This document shows, in pieces, positions 17,914-27,402 of a DNA stretch of 64,000 bases. Position numbers and translations under genes: made by a program. The DNA is from Micromonospora halophytica (GTDB taxonomy: Bacteria > Actinomycetota > Actinomycetes > Mycobacteriales > Micromonosporaceae), in assembly GCF_900090245.1 (NCBI RefSeq), contig NZ_FMDN01000002.1, forward strand, positions 248,001 through 312,000. Direction: 5' to 3'. The notes beneath the pieces were generated by a model, which was given only the letters and a program-made list of their open reading frames with translations, was not told the DNA's origin and made no database searches. How positions within the stretch are numbered: position 1 is the stretch's first letter; each line of letters begins with the position of its first letter.

Positions 17914-19722
17914 GTGCGCGAGTTCTCCGTTCCGCCGATCGTCACCGTCGGCGACGCGGCCAACCTGACCGACCCGGTCTGGGACAACGCCGAGGTCGCC
18001 CCGGACGCGGTGCAGTTCGTCCGCCCCGCTCCGGCCGGCGCCGGCGTCCGCTGGGCGGACGTGACCTGCCGCGAGTTCCGCGACGAGGTCGTCGCGGTGG
18101 CCCGGGGCCTGGCCGCGGCCGGGGTCAGCCCCGGCGACCGGGTGGCGCTGATGAGCCGCACCCGGTACGAGTGGACCCTGCTGGACTACGCCATCTGGGC
18201 GGCCGGCGCGATCACCGTGCCGATCTACGAGACCTCCAGCGCCGAGCAGGCCGCCTGGATCCTCGCCGACTCCGGGGCGGTCGCGGTCGTGGTCGAGTCG
18301 AACGCGCACGCCACCCTGGTCGCCGGGGTCCGCGACCGGCTGCCCGGGCTGCGCCACCTGTGGCAGATCGAGCTGGGCGGGGTGGACGAGATCGTCACGC
18401 TGGGCGCCTCGGTGGACCCGGTCGAGATCGAGCGGCGGCGCAAGGCGGTCCACGCCGGCGACATCGCCACGATCATCTACACCAGTGGCACCACCGGCCG
18501 CCCCAAGGGCTGCGTGCTGACCCACCGCAACATGTACGCCGACATCGCCAACGCGGTGCCGGTGCTGTCGAACCTCTTCCGGCCCGGCGCGTCGACGCTG
18601 CTCTTCCTGCCCCTCGCGCACGCCTTCGCCCGACTCATCCAGATCGGCGTGGTGCAGGCCCGGGCCACCATGGCGCACTGCGCGGACACCAAGAACCTGG
18701 TCGCCGAGCTCCAGGAGTTCCGGCCGACCTTCGTGCTCTCCGTGCCCCGGGTCTTCGAGAAGGTCTACAACGGCGCCCGGCAGAAGGCCGAGGCGGAGGG
18801 CAAGGGCAGGATCTTCGACAAGGCGGAGCGGGTCGCCATCGCGTACAGCGAGGCGCTGGAGACCGCCGACGGGCCGGGCCTGGCTCTGCGGGCCCAGCAC
18901 GCGATCTTCGACAAGCTGGTCTACCGCAAGCTGCGCGCCGCGCTCGGCGGGCGGTGCCGCGACGCGATCTCCGGGGGCGCGCCGCTCGGCGCCCGCCTCG
19001 GGCACTTCTTCCGCGGCATCGGGGTCACCATCTGCGAGGGGTACGGCCTGACCGAGACCTCCCCCGCGGCCGCCGCCAACCTGCCCGGCGCCACCCGGAT
19101 CGGCACCGTCGGCCGTCCGCTGCCCGGCGTGACCATCCGGATCGACGACGACGGCGAGATCCTGATCGCCGGTGACCTGATCTTCCAGGGCTACTGGCAG
19201 AACGAGGCGGCCAGCGCCGAGGCGCTCACCACCGACGGCTGGTTCCGCACCGGCGACCTGGGGCGGCTCGACAGCGAGGGCTTCCTGAGCATCACCGGCC
19301 GGAAGAAGGAGATCATCGTGACGGCCGGCGGCAAGAACGTCGCCCCGGCCGTGCTGGAGGACCAGGTCCGGGCGCACCCGCTGATCAGCCAGTGCCTGGT
19401 GGTCGGCGACCGGCAGCCGTTCATCGCCGCGCTGGTCACCGTCGACGAGGAGGCGCTGCCGAAGTGGCTGGCCGCGCACGGGCGACCCGAGGACACCCCG
19501 GTGGCCACCCTCTGCGACGACGAGGCACTGCGCGCGGACATCCAGGGCGCGATCGACCAGGCCAACCAGTCGGTCTCCAAGGCCGAGGCGATCAAGGTGT
19601 TCCGGATCCTGCCCCACGACTTCACCGAGGCGACCGGCGAACTCACCCCGTCGCTCAAGGTCAAGCGCCAGGTGGTGCACAAGACGTACGAGTCTGAGAT
19701 CGCCGACATCTACCGAAGCTGA
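17914..19722 (+). CDS. fadD15: Long-chain fatty-acid-CoA ligase, FadD15 type
   Basis: Activates long-chain fatty acids to acyl-CoA through an acyl-adenylate. The 602-residue protein is full length for the family. The P-loop motif IIYTSGTTGRPKG, GYGLTETSP, the hinge WFRTGDLG and the C-terminal TAGGKNVAP motif are all present. GTG 17914 is preferred to GTG 17908 because GAGGGAG ends 6 nt before it and touches the other. In mycobacteria the orthologous gene (Rv2187) has the same neighbours, an SRPBCC gene upstream and a PimB' gene downstream. It is followed after 14 bp by a histidine kinase with its own apparent promoter. Confidence 0.93.
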   Translation: MREFSVPPIVTVGDAANLTDPVWDNAEVAPDAVQFVRPAPAGAGVRWADVTCREFRDEVVAVARGLAAAGVSPGDRVALMSRTRYEWTLLDYAIWAAGAITVPIYETSSAEQAAWILADSGAVAVVVESNAHATLVAGVRDRLPGLRHLWQIELGGVDEIVTLGASVDPVEIERRRKAVHAGDIATIIYTSGTTGRPKGCVLTHRNMYADIANAVPVLSNLFRPGASTLLFLPLAHAFARLIQIGVVQARATMAHCADTKNLVAELQEFRPTFVLSVPRVFEKVYNGARQKAEAEGKGRIFDKAERVAIAYSEALETADGPGLALRAQHAIFDKLVYRKLRAALGGRCRDAISGGAPLGARLGHFFRGIGVTICEGYGLTETSPAAAANLPGATRIGTVGRPLPGVTIRIDDDGEILIAGDLIFQGYWQNEAASAEALTTDGWFRTGDLGRLDSEGFLSITGRKKEIIVTAGGKNVAPAVLEDQVRAHPLISQCLVVGDRQPFIAALVTVDEEALPKWLAAHGRPEDTPVATLCDDEALRADIQGAIDQANQSVSKAEAIKVFRILPHDFTEATGELTPSLKVKRQVVHKTYESEIADIYRS

Positions 19723-19723
19723 C

Positions 19724-19729
19724 TACGAT
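19724..19729 (+). promoter_or_regulatory. Putative -10 hexamer (TACGAT) for a leaderless histidine kinase mRNA
   Basis: TACGAT is followed by 7 nt (CCGTCAC) and then GTG 19737. There is no Shine-Dalgarno sequence in the short gap after fadD15, which fits leaderless initiation. Confidence 0.55.
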
Positions 19730-19736
19730 CCGTCAC

Positions 19737-21428
19737 GTGCCCGCCTCCACACCGGTCCGGCCCCAGACCCGCCCGCTCGCCGCCGTCGCGCGCGTGGTGA
19801 TGCTGGCGCTGGTCGCCGTCCTGACCCTGATCGCCACCCGCGACGCCACCCAGCTGTGGTGGATCGTCCTGCTCGCGGTCGCCGGCCTGCCTGCCCTGCT
19901 CGGCCCCGAACACCGGTTGCTCAGCCCGGTGAGCCGGGTGGCCGAGGCGGTGGTGCTGGGGCTGGCCGCCAGCCAGGTCGCCGTCGAGTCGGCCCTCGGC
20001 GGGGCGGTCGGCGGGCTCGGCGCCTCCGCGGTGCTGCCGTACCTGGCGGTGCCGGTCACGGTGACCGCGCTGCGTCGCCGCTTCGCCGAGGGCGCGGCGC
20101 TGCTCGGGGTCACCGCCGCCACCCTGCTCGTGGCCGGCGCGTTCACCGAGGTGGACGGCGGGCGGCAGCTCGGTCAGCCGGGCTACCTGGCGGTCTGCGC
20201 GCAGTGGCTGATCCTGGCCGCGCTCGGCCTCTACGCGGCCGGCGCGCTGCACCAGGTGATGCGGGTCCGCGGCGAGGGCAAGCCCCAGCCGTACGCGGAG
20301 GCCACCCGGCTGCTCACCCAACTGCGCACGGTGGCCCGCCAGCTGCCCGGGGCCACCCTCGACCCGGGCGGCATCTCCGAGCATCTGCTGGAGGAGCTGC
20401 GCACGGTGGCGCCGAGCACCCGGGCGGCGGTGCTCTCCGCCAGCGGCGGTGGCCGGCTGGTCGTCCTCGCCCAGGTCGGCGTGGACCGGGTGGACTGGGA
20501 GACCACGCTCGACGCGGACTCGGCGATCGCCGACGCCTGGGCCAGCCAGCAGCCGCAGACGGCGGCCCGCTCGCAGGCCCGCTCGCACCGCGGCGGTGAC
20601 GTGTCGGCGCTGATCGTCCCGCTGGTCGCCGGGGTGCGTACGGTCGGCCTGGTGGTGCTGGAGGCGGACGCCGCGCACGCGTACCCGCCGCCGGTGGTGT
20701 CCCGGGTGACCGCGCTGACCGGCCCGGCCGCGCTGCGGCTGGAGGCGGCGCTGCTCTTCGACGAGGTGCGCTCGCTGGCCACCAACGAGGAGCGGCAGCG
20801 GCTGGCCCGGGAGATCCACGACGGGGTGGCCCAGGAACTGGTGATGGTCGGCTACGGCATCGACAACGCCTTGGCCTACGTCGACGAGGACCCGAAGGAG
20901 ACCGCCGAGGCGCTGCGCACCCTGCGCGGCGAGGTCACCCGGGTGATCACCGAGCTGCGGCTGAGCCTGTTCGAGCTGCGCAGCGAGGTGGACCGGCACG
21001 GCGGCCTGGCCGCCGCGATCGCCGAGTACGCCCGGACCGTCGGCGCCTCCGGCGGCCTGCGGGTGCACCTGTCGCTGGACGAGTCCACCGCCCGGCTCCC
21101 CGCCGCCACCGAGGCGGAACTGCTGCGTATCGCGCAGGAGGCGGTCACCAACGCGCGCAAGCACGCCGGCGCGGCGAACCTGTGGGTCACCTGCGAGGTG
21201 GACCCGCCGTACGCGCAGATCGAAGTGTCGGATGACGGTCACGGCATCGGTGACCAGCGCGCCGAGGGACACTACGGTCTTGCGATCATGGCCGAGAGGG
21301 CGGAACGTATCCGGGGCCGGTTGGAGATCAGGCCGCGGCAGCCCAGCGGCACGACCGTGGCGGTGGTGGTCGGTTCGTCGCCCCGGCGCGATAACGTGCG
21401 TGGCAGCGCAGCAGCAGAAGGGGAGTAA
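19737..21428 (+). CDS. Membrane sensor histidine kinase, NarL/DegS type with GAF domain
   Basis: A 563-residue sensor. About four to five hydrophobic helices fill residues 15-175, followed by a GAF-like domain (about 200-345). A HisKA_3 dimerisation domain carries the phospho-accepting His in RLAREIHDGVAQE, and a HATPase_c domain shows EAVTNARKHA, SDDGHGIG and GHYGLAIMAERA. Its partner response regulator starts 7 bp after the stop on the same strand, so they form a cognate two-component system. The signal is unknown. The MAERAERI segment is typical of LiaS/NarX/DegS-like kinases. Confidence 0.92.
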   Translation: MPASTPVRPQTRPLAAVARVVMLALVAVLTLIATRDATQLWWIVLLAVAGLPALLGPEHRLLSPVSRVAEAVVLGLAASQVAVESALGGAVGGLGASAVLPYLAVPVTVTALRRRFAEGAALLGVTAATLLVAGAFTEVDGGRQLGQPGYLAVCAQWLILAALGLYAAGALHQVMRVRGEGKPQPYAEATRLLTQLRTVARQLPGATLDPGGISEHLLEELRTVAPSTRAAVLSASGGGRLVVLAQVGVDRVDWETTLDADSAIADAWASQQPQTAARSQARSHRGGDVSALIVPLVAGVRTVGLVVLEADAAHAYPPPVVSRVTALTGPAALRLEAALLFDEVRSLATNEERQRLAREIHDGVAQELVMVGYGIDNALAYVDEDPKETAEALRTLRGEVTRVITELRLSLFELRSEVDRHGGLAAAIAEYARTVGASGGLRVHLSLDESTARLPAATEAELLRIAQEAVTNARKHAGAANLWVTCEVDPPYAQIEVSDDGHGIGDQRAEGHYGLAIMAERAERIRGRLEIRPRQPSGTTVAVVVGSSPRRDNVRGSAAAEGE

Positions 21429-21435
21429 CCCGAGG

Positions 21436-22104
21436 ATGACCACAAGCCCGACACCGGCAACCCGTACCAAGGTCCTCCTTGTCGACGATCACGATCTGAT
21501 CCGCAAGGGCCTCCGGCACGCCTTCGAGCGTGACCGGCAGTTCGAGGTCGTCGGTGAGGCCGCCACGGCCGCCGAGGGGGTACGCCAGGCGGGCGCGCTG
21601 CAACCGGACGTCGTGATCATGGATCTGCGACTCCCCGACGGCAGCGGCCTGGAGGCCACCCGCGCGCTGCGTAAGTCCAGCGCCTCGATGGGCATCGTCG
21701 TGCTCACCATGTACGCCGGTGACGACCAACTCTTCGGCGCCCTGGAGGCCGGGGCGAGCGCGTTCGTGCCGAAGACCGCGCCGGCCGACGAGGTGGTGGC
21801 CGCCGCCCGGCACGCCGCCTCCTCCCCCAGCGCGTTCACCGCGGCCGACCTGGCCGAGGCGATGAAGCGTCGGCTGGCCCCGTCCGGCCCGCAGCTCTCC
21901 CCCCGCGAGGGGCAGGTGCTGCGGCTGCTCGCCGACGGCATGAGCGTGGCCGGCATCGCCAAGCAGCTCTTCGTCAGCGAGTCGACCGCCAAGACGCACA
22001 TCTCGAAGCTCTACGAGAAGCTGGGCGCGGCCAACCGGGCCCAGGCGCTGATGACGGCGCTGCGGCTCGGCCTGCTGGAAGCTCCGGACGCGCCGAAGTT
22101 CTGA
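21436..22104 (+). CDS. NarL/FixJ-family response regulator
   Basis: A 222-residue DNA-binding response regulator and partner of the kinase immediately upstream. Receiver domain (about 11-130): acidic pocket VDDHD, phospho-acceptor Asp63 in IMDLRLPDG, and the switch Lys in VPKTAPADE. C-terminal LuxR-type helix-turn-helix (about 155-215): LSPREGQVLRLLADGMSVAGI and the recognition region VSESTAKTHISKLYEKL. The ATG follows GGGAG about 10 nt upstream. A strong terminator hairpin follows the stop. Target genes are not evident in the window. Confidence 0.93.
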   Translation: MTTSPTPATRTKVLLVDDHDLIRKGLRHAFERDRQFEVVGEAATAAEGVRQAGALQPDVVIMDLRLPDGSGLEATRALRKSSASMGIVVLTMYAGDDQLFGALEAGASAFVPKTAPADEVVAAARHAASSPSAFTAADLAEAMKRRLAPSGPQLSPREGQVLRLLADGMSVAGIAKQLFVSESTAKTHISKLYEKLGAANRAQALMTALRLGLLEAPDAPKF

Positions 22105-22120
22105 AGCGTCCCCACCCTTC

Positions 22121-22161
22121 GTCGAGGGCCCGCGTCCGTCCGCCGGTCGCGGGCCCTCGAC
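22121..22161 (+). terminator. Hairpin terminator of the two-component operon
   Basis: A perfect 14-bp inverted repeat (GTCGAGGGCCCGCG and its complement) encloses a 13-nt loop 17 bp after the response regulator stop. No clear U tract, as is common in actinobacteria. Confidence 0.72.
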
Positions 22162-22318
22162 CGTCCGGCGTCGGGTGTTGTGCCGGCGCGACGAACGCCC
22201 TGAGTGAGGGTGCTGCCGCGCAGCGGTCGTGGTCTTTGCACCGAAGCAAGTGGCGGGCAGAATACCCAGGTGGCCCGCGCGGGCGACGAATCTCGCATCT
22301 GTCGACGAAGGGGTAGGG

Positions 22319-23131
22319 ATGCAGCGGCCGAACTGGGCACCCGACGACATCGACATCGAACGCCCCAGTGTCGCCCGCATGTACGACTACTACCTCGGCG
22401 GCTCGCACAACTTCGCGGCGGACCGGGCTGCGGCCCGGTCCATGATGGAGGCCGTGCCGGACGCCCCGCTGATGGCTCAGGCCAACCGCGCCTTCATGCG
22501 CCGGGCCGTGCAGTACCTGATCGACCAGGGGATCCGGCAGTTCCTCGACATCGGCTCCGGCATTCCCACGGTCGGCAACGTGCACGAGATCGCCCAGCGG
22601 GCCGCCCCGGACGCCCGGGTGGTCTACGTCGACGTCGACCCGGTGGCCGTGGCGCACAGCCGGGAGATCCTCGACGGCAACCCCGACGCCACGGTGATCC
22701 AGGAGGACCTGCGCCGGCCGGAGGCCATCCTGCGCCACCCCGACGTCACCCGACTGCTGGACTTCTCCCAGCCGGTCGCGGTGCTCGTCGTGGCCGTGCT
22801 GCACTTCATCCCGGACGCCGACCGGCCGCAGGAGGTCCTGCGGACGCTACGGACGGCGCTGGCGCCGGGCAGTCACCTGGTCCTCTCCCAGGCCAGCGAC
22901 GAGAGCCGCAGCGACACCGGCCAACGGGCCGAGGCGGAACGGGTCTACCGGCGCACCGACAATCCGCTCTGGATCCGCAACCGGGCCGAGCTGACCGTCT
23001 TCTTCGACGGGTTCGAGCTGGTCGAGCCGGGCGTGGTCTGGGTGCCGCAGTGGCGGCCCGAGTCGCCGGAGAGCGCCGAGGACGCCGAGCAGGCGATCTT
23101 CATCGGTGGCGTCGGACGACTCGGTGGGTGA
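22319..23131 (+). CDS. SAM-dependent methyltransferase (DUF574 / PF04672 family)
   Basis: A 270-residue actinobacteria-specific methyltransferase-fold protein. The family's opening segment is RPSVARMYDYYLGGSHNFAADR. A SAM-binding motif follows (FLDIGSGIPTVGNVHEIA) and then DARVVYVDVDPVAVAHSR. The ATG follows GAAGGGG at about 5 nt. These proteins occur in many copies in Streptomyces and relatives, and their substrates are mostly unknown. The 3' end overlaps the next gene by 26 bp, so it is co-transcribed and possibly translationally coupled with a c-di-GMP protein. Confidence 0.88.
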   Translation: MQRPNWAPDDIDIERPSVARMYDYYLGGSHNFAADRAAARSMMEAVPDAPLMAQANRAFMRRAVQYLIDQGIRQFLDIGSGIPTVGNVHEIAQRAAPDARVVYVDVDPVAVAHSREILDGNPDATVIQEDLRRPEAILRHPDVTRLLDFSQPVAVLVVAVLHFIPDADRPQEVLRTLRTALAPGSHLVLSQASDESRSDTGQRAEAERVYRRTDNPLWIRNRAELTVFFDGFELVEPGVVWVPQWRPESPESAEDAEQAIFIGGVGRLGG

Positions 23132-24932
23132 GACGGCGGCCGGCCCGCGGCACTCGTCCCGCCCCGGGACGTTCGCCCGGGCCTGGGCCAAGGCCGTGTC
23201 GGGGACCAGCTACCTGCCGATGACGCAGGCCCAGCTGGAGGCGCTGCTGCAACGGCTCACCGAGCGGCTCGCCGCCGCCCTGCGCGCGGAGCCGTTCGAC
23301 CCGCGCGTCGGGCACCAGGTCGGCGCGGAGCTGGTCGCCGCGCACATCGCGTCGGCCGAAGGGCTGGGGCGCACCGTGGAGATCATCCAGCTCCGCCTGA
23401 TCCGGGACCTCGGCCTGGTCGCCGACGACGTCGAGGACCGGATGGCGCGGCTGCTGTCCACCGTCACCACCGGGTACGCCCGGGCGCTGCGGGACCGGAC
23501 GCTGGACGAGCAGGAGTCGATCCGGCGGGCCGCGATGATGGCCCGCGCCCAGGCCGAACGGGCGCTGCGCGACAGCGAGTCCCGCTTCCGCCACCAGGCC
23601 ACCCACGACCCGCTGACCGACCTGCCCAACCGGACGCTCTTCACCGAACGGCTCACCGCGGCGATCGGCGAGCCGGCCCGGGGCGCCGACCGGGTCGGTG
23701 TCTGCTTCCTCGACCTCGACCGGTTCAAGGTGGTCAACGACTCGCTCGGCCACCAGGTGGGCGACGAGCTGCTGGTGTCGGTCGCCCGGCGGCTACGCCT
23801 GGCCCTGCCGGAGCACCTCGTCGCCCGCCTCGGCGGCGACGAGTTCGTCATCCTGGTCGAACGCACCACCCGGGTCGACGACGTCGTGCAGGTGGCCGAG
23901 GCGGCGCTCGCGGCGGTGGGTGAGCCGGTGCGGGTGGACGGGCACGAGCTGACCGTGACCGCCAGCATCGGCATCGTCGAACGTCCGGTGACCGGCACCA
24001 CCCCCGGCGAGCTGATGCGGGCGGCCGACAGCACCCTGCACTGGGCCAAGGCGGCCGGGGGCGCGCGCTGGTCCCTGTTCGACCCGGAGCGGCACCGCAC
24101 CGAGTTGGCCCGGTACGCCCTCTCCGCGGCCATCCCCGCCGCCATCGACCGGGGCGAGTTCTTCCTCGACTACCAGCCGCTGACCTCGCTGCGCGACGGC
24201 ACGGTCCTCGGTGTGGAGGCGTTGGTCCGCTGGCGCCACCCCGAGCTGGGGATCCTCGGCCCCGGCCGGTTCATCTCGCTGGCCGAGGAGACCGGCCTGA
24301 TCGTCCGGCTCGGCGGGTGGGTGCTCGCCGAGGCGTGCCGGGAGGCGGAGAGCTGGTCCGGCGGGCCCACCCCGGCACCGTTCGTGAGCGTCAACCTGGC
24401 CGTCCGGCAGGTGCACCGGCCCGGCCTGGTGCAGGAGGTACGGGCGTTGCTGGGGCGTACCGGGCTGCCGCCGGAACGGCTCCAGTTGGAGATCACCGAG
24501 AGCACCATGATGAGCACCGCCGAGGAGCCGGTCCAGGCGCTGCGGGTCCTGGCCGACCTGGGCGTGCGGATCGCCATCGACGACTTCGGCACCGGCTACT
24601 CCAACCTGGCGTACCTGCGGGACCTGCCGGTGACCGAACTGAAGGTGGCCGGGGAGTTCGTGACCGGGCTGCGCGCCCCGACGGTCGACCCGGCCAGCCG
24701 TACCGACGAGCGGATCCTCGCCTCGCTCGTCTCGTTGGCGCACGCGCTGGACCTGACGGTCACCGCGGAGGGTGTGGAGACGGCCGGGCAGGCCGACCGG
24801 CTGCGCGCGATCGGCTGCGACGCCGGCCAGGGCTGGTACTTCGGGCGGCCAGGGCCGGCGGACCGCCTGCTCGGCCGTGCCCCCGCGCTCTCCACCGCCG
24901 CCGTCGGCGCGGACGGCCCAGCCGGCGTGTGA
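23106..24932 (+). CDS. GGDEF-EAL c-di-GMP turnover protein
   Basis: A 608-residue soluble protein. Residues 1-160 are a helical regulatory region, then a diguanylate cyclase domain with an intact GGDEF at 243-247 and a phosphodiesterase domain with EAL at 371-373. Further EAL residues are present (ITEST, IDDFGTGYSNL, TAEGVET, GQGWYFGRP). The usual LKID motif reads LKVA, losing one Asp. Both activities are possible, with the phosphodiesterase less certain. No membrane segment. It starts at GTG 23106 inside the end of the methyltransferase gene. Confidence 0.92.
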   Translation: MASDDSVGETAAGPRHSSRPGTFARAWAKAVSGTSYLPMTQAQLEALLQRLTERLAAALRAEPFDPRVGHQVGAELVAAHIASAEGLGRTVEIIQLRLIRDLGLVADDVEDRMARLLSTVTTGYARALRDRTLDEQESIRRAAMMARAQAERALRDSESRFRHQATHDPLTDLPNRTLFTERLTAAIGEPARGADRVGVCFLDLDRFKVVNDSLGHQVGDELLVSVARRLRLALPEHLVARLGGDEFVILVERTTRVDDVVQVAEAALAAVGEPVRVDGHELTVTASIGIVERPVTGTTPGELMRAADSTLHWAKAAGGARWSLFDPERHRTELARYALSAAIPAAIDRGEFFLDYQPLTSLRDGTVLGVEALVRWRHPELGILGPGRFISLAEETGLIVRLGGWVLAEACREAESWSGGPTPAPFVSVNLAVRQVHRPGLVQEVRALLGRTGLPPERLQLEITESTMMSTAEEPVQALRVLADLGVRIAIDDFGTGYSNLAYLRDLPVTELKVAGEFVTGLRAPTVDPASRTDERILASLVSLAHALDLTVTAEGVETAGQADRLRAIGCDAGQGWYFGRPGPADRLLGRAPALSTAAVGADGPAGV

Positions 24933-25021
24933 CACACCGCGACGCGGGGCCGGGCCTGCCGCCGTCCCGCATCCCCGCCGGTCGAACGGATGCCGGCCGG
25001 CTCCTGACCGGCGACGGCGCG

Positions 25022-26146
25022 TCAGCCGGCCAGCAGCGACGCCATCCGCTCGGCCTGGGTCTCCCAGCGCCACTCCTTCTCCACCCACGCCCGGCCGGCC
25101 GCGCCGAACTGGCGGGCCAGGTCCCGGTCGGCGAGCAGGGTGGCCACCCGGTCGGCGAGCTTCCCGACGTCCCGACCGCCCACCACGTACCCGGTCTCCC
25201 CCTGCCGCACGGCGTCGGGCGCGCCGCCCGAGTCGCCGGCCACCACCGGCAGCCCGGTCGCGGACGCCTCCAGGTAGACGATGCCCAGACCCTCCACGTC
25301 CAGGCCGCGGTTACGGGTCCGGCAGGGCATCGCGTAGACGTCACCGGCGGCGTAGTGCGCGGGCAGCTCCACCGAGGGCACCGAGCCGGTGAACACCACG
25401 TCCCGCTCCACCCCGGTCTGCCGGGCCAGCTTCTCCAGTGTCGCCCGGTACGGCCCGCCGCCCACGACCAGCAGCGCCGCGTCAGGCACCCGGCGGCGGA
25501 TCTCCGGCATGGCGCGGATCAGCATGTCCTGCCCCTTGCGCGGCACCAGCCGGGAGACGCAGACCACCACGGGCCGGTCGGCGAGCCCCAGCCGGACCCG
25601 CACCGGCTCACCGTCCACCGACGGGTGGTAGGTGTCCACGTCCACGCCGGGGGCCAGCCGCTGCAGCTCGGTCACCCCGTGCAGGGCGCGCTCCAGCCGT
25701 ACCCGGGTGTAGTCACCGAGGTAGGTGACCACGTCGGCGCCCCGGCCGATCCGGCGCAGCGCGGCCCGGGCGGCGGGCAGCGCGGCCCAGCCGACCTCGT
25801 GACCGTGGGTCTGCGCGACGACCCGGCGGACGCCGGCCCGGCGGCGCAGCCCGGCGGCGAGCAGGCCCAGCGGCGCAGCGGCGCCGAACCAGACCGTGTC
25901 GCAGCCGTGCTCGCGGGCCAGCCGGGCCGCCCGGCGGGCGATCAGCGGGGTGGGCAGCAGCACCCGGGTCCGCTCCCGGACCACCTCGAACGGCTGTTCG
26001 GCGTCGAACCTCGCCGCACCCCGCCAACTGGAGGCGTAGACCACCACCGAGCCGGCGGGCTGGCGTACGGCGAGGTTGTGCACGAAGGACTGGATGCCGC
26101 CCGGTCGGGGCGGGAAGTCGTTCGTGATCAGCAACGTCCGGCTCAT
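25022..26146 (-). CDS. GT4 glycosyltransferase, PimB'-like mannosyltransferase
   Basis: A 374-residue GT-B fold enzyme, likely the GDP-mannose-dependent transferase that adds the second mannose to phosphatidylinositol monomannoside at the inner membrane face. Visible features: N-terminal NDFPPRPGGIQSFV, CVSRLVPRKGQDMLI in the donor domain, and the EX7E-type motif DVEGLGIVYLEASATG. The ATG follows GGGAGG at 8 nt and overlaps the M48 protease stop (ATGA). Its neighbourhood matches mycobacterial pimB' (Rv2188c). The exact acceptor is inferred from this synteny. Confidence 0.87.
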   Translation of the reverse strand: MSRTLLITNDFPPRPGGIQSFVHNLAVRQPAGSVVVYASSWRGAARFDAEQPFEVVRERTRVLLPTPLIARRAARLAREHGCDTVWFGAAAPLGLLAAGLRRRAGVRRVVAQTHGHEVGWAALPAARAALRRIGRGADVVTYLGDYTRVRLERALHGVTELQRLAPGVDVDTYHPSVDGEPVRVRLGLADRPVVVCVSRLVPRKGQDMLIRAMPEIRRRVPDAALLVVGGGPYRATLEKLARQTGVERDVVFTGSVPSVELPAHYAAGDVYAMPCRTRNRGLDVEGLGIVYLEASATGLPVVAGDSGGAPDAVRQGETGYVVGGRDVGKLADRVATLLADRDLARQFGAAGRAWVEKEWRWETQAERMASLLAG

Positions 26147-27402
26147 CTGCCGGCCTCCCTGGCGTAGGCGCGGGCGGCGGCCATCCGCTCCACGGTGGAC
26201 GGGTGCGACGCCGACCAGAGGTACTCCCAGCGCGGCGGGTCGGGGTCGGCCAGGTTGACCCCGGCCAGCCGGCGCTGCATCGCCTCGAAGGTGGCCGGGT
26301 CCCCGGTCAGCGCCAGGGCGTGCGCGTCGGCGCGTGCCTCGACGCGGCGGGAGACCGCCGCCTGCACCGGCGCGGCGACCAGCCCGGCGACCGTCACCAG
26401 GGCGATCAGCAGTCCGAAGGCGCGTGGCTCGGCGACCGAGTCGACTCCGGCCAGCCGGGTCAGCGGCCCCCACGAGCCGAGCAGGTAGAGCGCGACCACC
26501 ACGGCGGCGGCGCCGAGCGCCCCGGTGAGGGTGCCGACGGCGACGTCCCGGTCCCGGGCGTGCCCGAGTTCGTGCGCGACGACACTGGTCACCTCGGCCG
26601 GGGTGGCCTCACGCAGCAGGGTGTCGTAGACGACCACCCGCCGGGTCGGCCCCAGCCCGGAGACGTACGCGTTGACGGCCTTCGTCCGGCGGGAGGCGTC
26701 GGCGACGAGGACGTCCCGCACCGGTACGCCGTCGCGGGCCGCCATGGCCATCAGCTCGGTCCGCAGCGGGCCCTGCTCCATCGGAGTGAACCGGTTGAAG
26801 ACCGGCTCCACCAGCACCGGCAGCACGAACGACAGCAGCACCACCAGCCCGGCCGCCCCGGCGGCGCCGAACGCCCACCACCAGCGCGGGGCGAGCCGGG
26901 TGACGGTGTAGAAGCCGAGCAGCGCGACCGCGCCGATCACCGCGCTGACCGCGTACGACTTGAGCAGGTCGACGGTCCAGCCGCTCCAGCCGTGGGTGCT
27001 CAGGCCGTAGCGGGTGAGCACGGCCTGCCGCCAGGCGGCGAAGGGCAGGGTGAGCAGGTCGGCGACGAGCACGACGGCGAGACCGCCGAGCACCGCGCGG
27101 GCGATCCAGTGGTCGCCGAAGGGCCGGCCGGCCAGCTCGACCAGGCGTGCGCCGAGCGGGGTGAGCCCGAGCAGCAGCGCCACCAGCAGCCCGAGCAGGA
27201 GCGCGCCGTACGCCCCGGGGCGCAGCGCGGCGCGGAACTCACGCCCCCGGGCCACCTGGTCGACGGGGAATTCGCGCAGCGCGGCGAGCTGGTCGGCGCG
27301 CGGCGCCGGCGGGCGGTGCCACGGCACCAGCAGGGCGCCGGCCACCAGCAGGGCTGTCACCAGGGCGGCCAGGGTCAGCACCGCCCATCCCCGGGGGGTC
27401 AC
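26143..27402 (-). CDS. M48-family zinc metalloprotease (CAAX prenyl protease 1-like)
   Basis: A 419-residue integral membrane protease. The zinc motif HELGH lies near residue 276 within TSVVAHELGHARDRD, and the third ligand is in RRVEARADAHALAL. About seven hydrophobic segments are visible, as in Ste24/HtpX-type proteases. The GTG start has no good ribosome site of its own. Instead a 17-codon upstream ORF with a strong ribosome site ends in a TGA overlapping this GTG. Its stop overlaps the downstream PimB'-like gene, so the whole unit is coupled. Substrates unknown. Confidence 0.88.
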   Translation of the reverse strand: MTPRGWAVLTLAALVTALLVAGALLVPWHRPPAPRADQLAALREFPVDQVARGREFRAALRPGAYGALLLGLLVALLLGLTPLGARLVELAGRPFGDHWIARAVLGGLAVVLVADLLTLPFAAWRQAVLTRYGLSTHGWSGWTVDLLKSYAVSAVIGAVALLGFYTVTRLAPRWWWAFGAAGAAGLVVLLSFVLPVLVEPVFNRFTPMEQGPLRTELMAMAARDGVPVRDVLVADASRRTKAVNAYVSGLGPTRRVVVYDTLLREATPAEVTSVVAHELGHARDRDVAVGTLTGALGAAAVVVALYLLGSWGPLTRLAGVDSVAEPRAFGLLIALVTVAGLVAAPVQAAVSRRVEARADAHALALTGDPATFEAMQRRLAGVNLADPDPPRWEYLWSASHPSTVERMAAARAYAREAGR

